Below, piece by piece: positions 1 through 5,532 of a stretch of 6,525 nucleotides of DNA (position 1 is the first letter of the stretch; each line of letters begins with the position of its first letter). The DNA is taken from NCBI GenBank assembly GCA_934655835.1, contig CAKUHM010000078.1:1-6525 (forward strand), given 5' to 3'. The notes under the pieces were generated by a model. The model was given only the letters and a program-made list of their open reading frames with translations, was not told the origin of the DNA and did not search any database. This DNA is from an uncultured Collinsella sp. (GTDB lineage: Bacteria; Actinomycetota; Coriobacteriia; Coriobacteriales; Coriobacteriaceae). Both the position numbers and the translations under genes were made by a program.

Positions 1-1
1 C

Positions 2-460
2 GCGCTGCTCATTATCGTCGTCTATGCGCTGCCGCCGCTCAAGGTCGTTCTGCCCTACCGCACCTGCGTTATCGTCGCCACGGTCCTTTTGGGCTCGGCC
101 TTTGGCTCCGAGAACTTTATGAGCGGCATCAACACCGTCGGCGTCGGTCAGGTCGAAGCCGCCCGCTCGCTCGGCATGAGCTTTAACCGCATCCTCGCCA
201 AGATCGTGATTCCGCAGGCACTGCGCTCAAGCGTATTGCCCATGACCAACCTCTTTATCGCCGTCATGCTCACCACCGCGCTCGGCAGTCAGGTGCCACT
301 TAAGCCGCAAGAGCTCACCGGCGTGGTGAGCTACATCAACACGCGCTCGCTTGGCGGCGTCGCCGCGTTCTTTATCTCGGCGCTTGGCTACCTGGGCACG
401 GCCTTTGTGGTGAGCCACATTGGCAACTATATCGATAAGAAGGTGAGGATCCTCCGATGA
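2..460 (+). CDS. Polar amino-acid ABC transporter permease, GluC-like (3' part only)
   Basis: This is the C-terminal 152 residues of an inner-membrane permease of the HisM/GlnP/GluC family. The reading frame is open from base 2, so the gene starts before the window. The cytoplasmic EAA loop that docks on the ATPase is clear: residues 37-75 of the visible part, with GQVEAARSLGMS at 49-60 and IPQALR at 70-75. Hydrophobic segments lie at about 3-12, 21-35, 79-95 and 118-138, and the end is basic (DKKVRILR). After the EAA loop, the usual KDT/KNT-type motif of the family is replaced by MLTTALGSQVPLKPQEL. The stop overlaps the start of the next permease (ATGA at 457-460), so the two are translationally coupled and presumably form a heterodimeric membrane channel. 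The family call is firm. Substrate, probably glutamate or another polar amino acid, is inferred from the similarity of the pair to GluC/GluD. Confidence 0.9.
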   Translation, partial: ALLIIVVYALPPLKVVLPYRTCVIVATVLLGSAFGSENFMSGINTVGVGQVEAARSLGMSFNRILAKIVIPQALRSSVLPMTNLFIAVMLTTALGSQVPLKPQELTGVVSYINTRSLGGVAAFFISALGYLGTAFVVSHIGNYIDKKVRILR

Positions 461-1290
461 GCAAGCACTCCACCTCCGCGCTCACCATGCGCGATGCGCT
501 CTACGAGGCTCCCGGCCCCAAGATGCGCGCCAAGATTCGCGTCGGCACCGCCATCTCACTTGTTGCCGTGGCCGCGCTCATCGCTCTGGTACTGCAGCGC
601 TTTTATGTGACCGGCCAGCTTTCGGTCCATTACTGGTACTTCTTTACGCACCTCACCACCTGGAAGTTCCTGCTTGCCGGTTTTGAGGGCACCGTTAAAG
701 TCGCACTCACCGCCGGCGTCATTGCGCTGGTACTGGGCTTAGCTCTTATGCTCGGCCGTACCAGCGACATCAAGCCGCTGCAGCTGGTCTGCCGCGTGCT
801 CACCGATTTCTTCCGTGGCGTGCCGAGCCTGCTGTTCATCTACTTCTTCTTTTTGGTGCTGCCTCAGTACAAGATTTCACTGCCGTCGTTTTGGATGCTC
901 ACGCTTCCCGTCGCGCTCGCTGCAGCCGGCGTACTTGCCGAGATCTTCCGCGCCGGCGTCAACGCCGTGCCGCGCGGCCAGGTCGAGGCCGCCCAGGCGC
1001 TCGGTCTCTCCAAGGCCAAAATCACCTTTAAAATCGTATTGCCCCAGGCGATTCGGTTTATCATTCCGTCGTTGATTTCGCAGCTCGTGGTCGTAGTCAA
1101 AGACACCACCGTCGCCTATGTGGTGAGCTACCCCGACCTCATGCAAAATGCCCGCGTGCTCATCACCAACTACGACGCGCTCGTGTCGGTCTACCTGGTG
1201 ATTGCGGTCATCTACATCCTCATCAACGTCGCGATCAACAAGGCCGCCATCTATGTTTCGCACAAGACCGGCGCGACCATCATCCGCTAA
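457..1290 (+). CDS. Polar amino-acid ABC transporter permease, GluD-like
   Basis: A complete 277-residue inner-membrane permease, normal to slightly long for the HisM/GlnP/GluD family because of a basic cytoplasmic N-terminus of about 28 residues. Membrane segments are seen near residues 30-47, 78-99, 120-136, 146-161, 201-216 and 242-262. The ATPase-docking EAA loop covers about 162-200 (EIFRAGVNAVPRGQ, VEAAQALGLS, IVLPQAIR). It is followed by ISQLVVVVKDTTVAYVVSY, which retains the KDT motif typical of the family and resembles corynebacterial GluD (my recollection, not an alignment). The start is set by the ATGA overlap with the upstream permease and a purine-rich AGGTGAGG at 441-448. It should pair with the upstream permease and use the ATPase encoded 36 bp downstream. 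Transport of glutamate or a related polar amino acid is inferred. Confidence 0.93.
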   Translation: MSKHSTSALTMRDALYEAPGPKMRAKIRVGTAISLVAVAALIALVLQRFYVTGQLSVHYWYFFTHLTTWKFLLAGFEGTVKVALTAGVIALVLGLALMLGRTSDIKPLQLVCRVLTDFFRGVPSLLFIYFFFLVLPQYKISLPSFWMLTLPVALAAAGVLAEIFRAGVNAVPRGQVEAAQALGLSKAKITFKIVLPQAIRFIIPSLISQLVVVVKDTTVAYVVSYPDLMQNARVLITNYDALVSVYLVIAVIYILINVAINKAAIYVSHKTGATIIR

Positions 1291-1311
1291 CGATTTACGA
1301 TTTCAAGGAAT

Positions 1312-1317
1312 AAGGAG
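1312..1317 (+). promoter_or_regulatory. Ribosome binding site of the ABC ATPase gene
   Basis: AAGGAG stands 9 bases before the ATG at 1327. It is the best Shine-Dalgarno match on the + strand here and fixes the start of the ATPase gene. The gap between the second permease and the ATPase is only 36 bp and holds no hairpin, so the genes are read as one transcript. Confidence 0.75.
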
Positions 1318-1326
1318 CCGAGCATT

Positions 1327-2091
1327 ATGGCACAGAGCACCTCTTCCACCGGCAATCAGCCGCTGATCGAGCTCAGACACGTCGATAAGCACTACGGCGA
1401 TCTGCACGTCCTCAACGACATCAATCTCTCGGTCGACCGTGGCGAGGTCGTCGTGGTGATCGGCCCCTCGGGCTCGGGCAAGTCGACCATGTGCCGCACC
1501 ATCAACCGTCTGGAAACCATCGACTCGGGTGAGATCCTCATCGAGGGTGAGCCCCTGCCGCAGGAAGGCAAGGATCTTGCCCGCATGCGTGCCGAGCTGG
1601 GCATGGTGTTTCAGCAGTTCAACCTGTTCGCGCATATGACCGTGTTGCAGAACGTTATGCTGGGACCGGTCGATGTGCTGGGCGTCTCCAAGGAGGAGGC
1701 TCGTGAGCGTGCCATGGACCTGCTGAGCCGCGTGGGCGTGGCCGAGCAGGCCAACAAGGTACCCGCACAACTTTCGGGCGGTCAGCAGCAGCGCGTGGCC
1801 ATCGCCCGTTCGCTCGCGATGCAGCCCAAGGCCATGCTCTTCGACGAGCCCACGAGCGCTCTTGACCCCGAGATGATCAACGAGGTGCTCGAGGTCATGG
1901 TCCGTCTGGCACAGCAGGGCATGACGATGATCGTGATTACGCACGAGATGAACTTTGCCCGCCGCGTGGCCGACCGTGTCGTGTTTATGGCAGACGGTCA
2001 GATCGTGGAGACCGGCACGCCCGACGGGTTCTTCGACCACCCCCAGACCAAGCGCGCCCAAGACTTCCTCAACTCCATCAAGGGCCACTAG
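1327..2091 (+). CDS. glnQ: Polar amino-acid ABC transporter ATP-binding protein (GlnQ/GluA family)
   Basis: A 254-residue cytoplasmic ATPase that powers the transporter formed with the two preceding permeases. All nucleotide-binding motifs are intact: Walker A GPSGSGKST at 46-54, Q-loop around Gln96 (VFQQFNLF), ABC signature LSGGQQQR at 149-156, Walker B AMLFDE at 169-174, D-loop SALD at 177-180 and switch His206 in ITHEMNFAR. The stretches after the Q-loop (FNLFAHMTVLQNV) and around the switch His (THEMNFARRVADRVVFM) are characteristic of the polar amino-acid uptake subfamily, and the length is typical. The start has a clear AAGGAG site. The symbol is generic for the subfamily. The substrate could be glutamate, glutamine or another polar amino acid and cannot be fixed from this subunit. 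Confidence 0.95.
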   Translation: MAQSTSSTGNQPLIELRHVDKHYGDLHVLNDINLSVDRGEVVVVIGPSGSGKSTMCRTINRLETIDSGEILIEGEPLPQEGKDLARMRAELGMVFQQFNLFAHMTVLQNVMLGPVDVLGVSKEEARERAMDLLSRVGVAEQANKVPAQLSGGQQQRVAIARSLAMQPKAMLFDEPTSALDPEMINEVLEVMVRLAQQGMTMIVITHEMNFARRVADRVVFMADGQIVETGTPDGFFDHPQTKRAQDFLNSIKGH

Positions 2092-2143
2092 CCCAATTGC
2101 CATATCTGCTCGCCATGACCATCCAAACTCGAAAGCAACACCT

Positions 2144-2953
2144 ATGATCGGAACTCGCACTTCATCGTCATACACCCCGCACGTCGACGTCGATCCCGCC
2201 GACCGCCCGCTCATCCTCGTCGCGCCGCGCTGGGAAGAGGCGAAGCCATTTTTAAGCGAGACGCTCTCCCCCAACGAGGAAATCGCAAGTGTCTTTGTCG
2301 ATGCCATCCTTGCCGCCGGCGGCCTGCCGCTGCAGATGTCCATCACCGAGGACATTGAGGTCATCCGCCATTACGTCGATATCGCCGACGGTATCGCTAT
2401 TCCCGGCGGCCCGGATGTCAACCCCAAACGCTGGGGCGATGATCGACCCTACGACCCCACCCTCTGCTGCGAGATCCGCGATAGCTTTGAGTTTAAGCTG
2501 GTCGGCGAGGTGCTCCGCGCCAAAAAGCCGCTCTTTACCACCTGCCGTGGCACGCAGTTGCTCAACGTCGCCACTGGCGGCACCCTGTGCATGGACGTGC
2601 CGAGCCTGGGCGCTCGCGAGGGCCGCACGCAGTGGCGCCATACCCACGTGCTCAACGACCCCGTGCATCCCGTCGAGGTCGTGCCGGGTTCCCTGCTGGA
2701 GCGCGCACTCGGCGGACACAGGCTCATCCAGACCAACTCGGCACACCACTGCTGCGTCGATCGCCTGGGTAAAAGCACACGCTTGGTCGCCAAGGCAACC
2801 GACGGCGTTCCCGAGTGCATCGAGGTCGAAGGCCAGCCGTTCTGCCTGGGCGTGCAATGGCACCCTGAGTACACGTGGAAGACGCTCGAGACCGACTTTA
2901 ACCTGTGGAAGTCGTTTGTCGAGGCGGCGGCAAAGGTCAAGCAGGCCCGTTAG
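2144..2953 (+). CDS. Gamma-glutamyl-gamma-aminobutyrate hydrolase-like protein (peptidase C26, PuuD-like)
   Basis: A 269-residue cytoplasmic hydrolase with the class I glutamine amidotransferase fold. Relatives cleave gamma-glutamyl amide bonds, for example gamma-glutamyl-GABA in the putrescine pathway, releasing glutamate. The catalytic triad is visible: nucleophile Cys134 in TTCRGTQLLNVA, then His240 and Glu242 in GVQWHPEY. Family markers are GIAIPGGPDVNP at about 83-94 and NSAHH at 198-202. It is slightly longer than PuuD-type enzymes because of about 20 poorly conserved N-terminal residues. The open frame extends back into the ATPase gene, but the first start codon after that gene is the ATG at 2144. 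Its ribosome site is weak (GAAAG at 2131-2135). The 52-bp gap to the ATPase gene contains no terminator, so it is probably the last gene of the transport operon. The true substrate may be another gamma-glutamyl compound. Confidence 0.88.
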   Translation: MIGTRTSSSYTPHVDVDPADRPLILVAPRWEEAKPFLSETLSPNEEIASVFVDAILAAGGLPLQMSITEDIEVIRHYVDIADGIAIPGGPDVNPKRWGDDRPYDPTLCCEIRDSFEFKLVGEVLRAKKPLFTTCRGTQLLNVATGGTLCMDVPSLGAREGRTQWRHTHVLNDPVHPVEVVPGSLLERALGGHRLIQTNSAHHCCVDRLGKSTRLVAKATDGVPECIEVEGQPFCLGVQWHPEYTWKTLETDFNLWKSFVEAAAKVKQAR

Positions 2954-2972
2954 TTCACGGACAGCACAACAC

Positions 2973-3017
2973 AAAAGGGCGCCCCGCCGGCCACATGGTC
3001 CGACGGGGCGCCCTTTT
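2973..3017. terminator. Bidirectional rho-independent terminator between convergent operons
   Basis: AAAAGGGCGCCCCG (2973-2986) pairs perfectly with CGGGGCGCCCTTTT (3004-3017), a 14-bp stem with a 17-base loop. The A tract on one side and T tract on the other make it a terminator in both directions. It lies 19 bp after the stop of the amidotransferase-fold gene (+ strand) and 43 bp after the stop of the HPt gene (- strand), so it closes both operons. The loop itself contains a second complementary sequence that matches bases beyond the stem (see findings). Confidence 0.93.
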
Positions 3018-3060
3018 ACCTATATGTGGCCGGGGCACGTAGCCCTAGGCTCGCAAGCGC

Positions 3061-3417
3061 TTATTCAGCCGCCTCGCGCAGGGCCGACATCGTAGCCGCA
3101 TATTGCTGCTGCAGCGCATGCATTCTCTCGCGAGCGCCGTCAACGGCATCGGCGCCGCGCAGCGCTTCGGTCACCACGACCGCCGGCTCGTACAGATTAT
3201 CGAATCCCAGGTTCTGGCTCACGCCCTTGAGCGTGTGCGCTGCCATAAACGCACCTTCGGCGTCTCCTGCCGCCATGGCGGCCTCCAGCTTGTCCATGCT
3301 CTCGTCATCCAAAAACTTGAGGGCAAAGCGGGCAAGCATTTCCTCGCCCATCAGCCGAGCGCACGCGTCATCATAATTAGCGCCGATCTTCTCATACGCC
3401 TCACGCATGGAAATCAT
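3061..3417 (-). CDS. Stand-alone HPt (histidine phosphotransfer) domain protein
   Basis: A 118-residue all-helical cytoplasmic protein made almost entirely of one HPt domain. The phosphorylatable histidine is His61 in the classic AAHTLKGVSQNLGF motif (59-72), preceded by ARFALKFLDDESMDKLEAAMAAGD, an HPt-like helix pair. HPt proteins carry phosphoryl groups from a hybrid kinase receiver to a response-regulator receiver. No kinase domain is attached and none is in the window. The ATG at 3417 follows a strong AAAGGAG site; a second ATG at 3408 (Met4) is less well placed. It lies 23 bp downstream of the GGDEF/REC/HD-GYP gene, with no terminator between, so the two are co-transcribed and the receiver there is its obvious partner. 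That pairing is inferred from proximity. Confidence 0.9.
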   Translation of the reverse strand: MISMREAYEKIGANYDDACARLMGEEMLARFALKFLDDESMDKLEAAMAAGDAEGAFMAAHTLKGVSQNLGFDNLYEPAVVVTEALRGADAVDGARERMHALQQQYAATMSALREAAE

Positions 3418-3426
3418 GGATTAAAA

Positions 3427-3433
3427 CTCCTTT
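3427..3433 (-). promoter_or_regulatory. Ribosome binding site of the HPt gene
   Basis: On the - strand AAAGGAG stands 9 bases before the ATG at 3417. It lies inside the 23-bp gap after the stop of the upstream gene. This strong site suggests the HPt protein is made efficiently and not merely by read-through, and it favours Met1 over Met4 as start. Confidence 0.75.
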
Positions 3434-3440
3434 GGTCAAA

Positions 3441-5321
3441 CTAAATCGTGGGAAACGCGACAACGTCGGCGGGGCGTGCCAACGTCTCGGCAATACGGTC
3501 TTGCACCTCGAGCAGGCAGTCGAGCAACAGCGGGTTAAAGGTGCCGCACTTACCGTCCAGGATCATCTTGATCGCTTCCTCGTGCGGGATGGCATCCTTG
3601 TACACGCGCACGCTCGTCAGCGCATCGTACACGTCAGCCACCGAAACCACCTGCGCGGCGATGGGGATATCGTCGCCCTTAAGGCCATCGGGATAACCCT
3701 TGCCGTCCCAGCGCTCGTGATGCCAACGCGCAATCTGGTACGCATATTCCATAAGCGCATTGCCGGCGTGATGGCTACCCAGCTCAAGCAGCATGTCGGC
3801 GCCGATCGTGGTATGCGTCTTCATAATCTCGAACTCCTCGGACGTAAGGCGTCCGGGCTTGTTGAGAATCGCATCGTCAATCGACATCTTGCCGATATCG
3901 TGCAGCGCCGAAGCCAGGGCGATCGTAGAGCGTTCCTCATTGTCGAGGGAGACCGTGCCGCTACGCTGGACCAGACAGCCAAGCAGCAGCTCGGTCAGCT
4001 TCTCGATGTTCGTAACGTGCCTGCCGCTCTCGCCGTTGCGAAGCTCCATGACGCCGGCCATGATGTCGATGAGCATGCGACTGTTCTTGACGCGCTCGTT
4101 GTACTGCTGGGACAGCAGGCTCGTCAGGCGGCGCTGTTTGGCGTACAGGCGGATGGTGTTGCTTACGCGGCGGCGCACGATACGGGAGTCAAACGGGCGG
4201 TTGATATAGTCCGAGGCGCCCAGCTCGTACGCGCGCAGAACCATATCATCGGAATCTTCGCTCGAAATCATGATGACAGGCAGATTGTCGATACCCGTTC
4301 GGCGCGACAGATCGGCCAGCACCTCAAAGCCGCTTATGCCCGGCATGACAATGTCCAACATCACGAGCGACAACTCATCGCCATAGCGGTCGACCATGTC
4401 GAGCGCTATACGACCGTTATCGGCCTCGAGGATGCAATACTCGTCCTTGAGCATCTCGCTGAGAATGGCTCGGTTCATCTCGGAGTCATCGATAATAAGC
4501 ACCAAGGGCTTTTCGCTTTGGAAGGCCTCGATGGAATCGGCATCGGTCACGACCGTACCGGCTTTTGCCTTAGCGCGGCTCAATAACTGGGCAGCGCGGC
4601 CAACGCCCTCATCGACCGTCTCGCCATGAATGCGAACGCCACCAACACATGCCGTCAAGCTCACGTACTCATGGCCCGGAATAATCGTGGAACGAACGGC
4701 ATCGGACACCTGATGCAGGCGACGGGTGAAGTCATCGGAGGGAATATTGGGCATGACAACCACAAACTTGTCGCAGCCATAGCGCACAAGCTCGTCAGTC
4801 GAACGAATTCCGCTGCGTATGGCTGTCGCCACAGCACCGAGCGCAAGGTCGCCGGCATGACGGCCACATGTATCGTTGAAGACCCTAAAATCATCAAGGT
4901 CGATCATCGCAACGCCGGCATTCATGCGGGCGCTTCGGAGCTTTTCCTCGTAATATCGGCGATTGCGCACACTCGTCAGCACGTCGGTGTAGACAAGGTC
5001 CTCATCTGCGGCCTCTTGCTCATCGATCGGACGCACCATCAGCAAGACGTGAGGCTCGCCCTCGACCTTCAGAGGGCGCAGACGGGCGCGGTACTCAATA
5101 CCATCATTGAGCAGCTGCTCCGACACCTCACCCGAATCTGCCAAGGCCTCAAGACTCGACTGACGCAGACAAGGGCAGCGATCGCCGGCGAGCAGGCAGT
5201 TAGGCTCACTCTTAATCTGATCGGCCGACAGCAAACGCACCACGGGGTAGGTCTTCGCGACGCGGGCGACCTCGGCGGCAGCCTCCTCGTCGGTTAGATT
5301 GACCTCGTGATTATTGAGCAT
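3441..5321 (-). CDS. PAS-like/GGDEF(degenerate)/receiver/HD-GYP protein, probable c-di-GMP phosphodiesterase
   Basis: A 626-residue soluble signalling protein with no membrane segment. Residues 1-100 look like a PAS-type sensor of the kind found before GGDEF domains, with Cys42, Cys49 and Cys51. A GGDEF domain covers about 108-262: DVLTSVRNRRYYEEKL and IDLDDFRVFND are normal, but the signature reads GCDKF (182-186), with Lys for the catalytic Glu, so cyclase activity is doubtful. The RxxD inhibitory site is present (Arg173, Asp176). A receiver covers about 272-395: acidic Asp278/Asp279, phospho-acceptor Asp323 in MLDIVMPG, Ser353, and Arg375 replacing the usual Lys. The HD-GYP domain (about 415-615) keeps Glu431, His435, HDIGK (474-478), His503, His534/His535, GYP (542-544) and Asp563. 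It should hydrolyse c-di-GMP under receiver and HPt control. Start ATG 5321 has GAAAGGG six bases upstream. Confidence 0.93.
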   Translation of the reverse strand: MLNNHEVNLTDEEAAAEVARVAKTYPVVRLLSADQIKSEPNCLLAGDRCPCLRQSSLEALADSGEVSEQLLNDGIEYRARLRPLKVEGEPHVLLMVRPIDEQEAADEDLVYTDVLTSVRNRRYYEEKLRSARMNAGVAMIDLDDFRVFNDTCGRHAGDLALGAVATAIRSGIRSTDELVRYGCDKFVVVMPNIPSDDFTRRLHQVSDAVRSTIIPGHEYVSLTACVGGVRIHGETVDEGVGRAAQLLSRAKAKAGTVVTDADSIEAFQSEKPLVLIIDDSEMNRAILSEMLKDEYCILEADNGRIALDMVDRYGDELSLVMLDIVMPGISGFEVLADLSRRTGIDNLPVIMISSEDSDDMVLRAYELGASDYINRPFDSRIVRRRVSNTIRLYAKQRRLTSLLSQQYNERVKNSRMLIDIMAGVMELRNGESGRHVTNIEKLTELLLGCLVQRSGTVSLDNEERSTIALASALHDIGKMSIDDAILNKPGRLTSEEFEIMKTHTTIGADMLLELGSHHAGNALMEYAYQIARWHHERWDGKGYPDGLKGDDIPIAAQVVSVADVYDALTSVRVYKDAIPHEEAIKMILDGKCGTFNPLLLDCLLEVQDRIAETLARPADVVAFPTI

Positions 5322-5370
5322 ATGGGGCCCTTTCGATAGTTTCGCATGGTAGCGGTGGGTTCCAAATGCT

Positions 5371-5388
5371 ACAAGGGTAACACCTTGT
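5371..5388. promoter_or_regulatory. Interrupted palindrome, candidate operator upstream of the signalling operon
   Basis: ACAAGGGTAACACCTTGT has 6-bp arms ACAAGG and CCTTGT around a 6-bp spacer. It lies 50-67 bp before the start of the GGDEF/REC/HD-GYP gene, where a transcription factor could act on its promoter. The arm ACACCTTG recurs in the intergenic region right of the hydrolase. No regulator gene is in the window, so the bound protein is unknown. Confidence 0.4.
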
Positions 5389-5421
5389 CGATGCAGGTAA
5401 GTACGTGAATGCTGTTACATT

Positions 5422-5450
5422 TTTATGAGTTGACAGGCGGCACGATTGAA
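5422..5450 (-). promoter_or_regulatory. Possible weak promoter of the signalling operon
   Basis: Reading the - strand, TTCAAT (5450-5445) and CATAAA (5427-5422) are separated by 17 bases, resembling -35 and -10 boxes with 3/6 and 4/6 matches. Transcription would begin near 5415, giving a leader of about 94 bases with the ACAAGG/CCTTGT palindrome inside it. The matches are poor and other starts are possible in this AT-richer gap. Apart from this and the palindrome, I see no gene in 5322-5532. Confidence 0.25.
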
Positions 5451-5532
5451 GTCGCAGACGTGAGGTTTTGAGCACATTTGTTAACACGGCCGAAACGTTT
5501 GCGGGTGAAGCCTGCTTTGGCCATTGCGGGTG

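Noticed and set aside
1955..2143. N-terminal extension of the C26 hydrolase frame back into the ATPase gene
   Set aside because: The extension would translate ATPase coding sequence in another frame. The extra residues are Pro/Ser/Arg-rich without family similarity; the ATG at 2144 gives a normal-length enzyme.
1303..2364. A 353-codon open frame on the - strand across the ABC ATPase and hydrolase start
   Set aside because: It overlaps two well-supported genes on the other strand, crosses their intergenic gap, and shows a low-complexity His/Leu/Gly composition typical of a shadow.
3432..4586. A 384-codon open frame on the + strand opposite the HD-GYP gene
   Set aside because: It is antisense to a strongly supported protein, is rich in His/Val/Asp in the way GC-rich antisense frames are, has no recognisable motif, and its start lies in the ribosome site region of the HPt gene.
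4626..5297. A 223-codon open frame on the + strand opposite the GGDEF region
   Set aside because: Same antisense shadow pattern with no domain motif and no ribosome site.
5430..5435. Perfect TTGACA on the + strand as a -35 box
   Set aside because: No -10-like hexamer lies 15-19 bases downstream, and no + strand gene follows before the oppositely oriented hydrolase.
5499..5532. Direct repeat TTGCGGGTG at 5499-5507 and 5524-5532
   Set aside because: Only 9 bp, GC-rich, two copies, and one abuts the hydrolase stop codon; compatible with chance.
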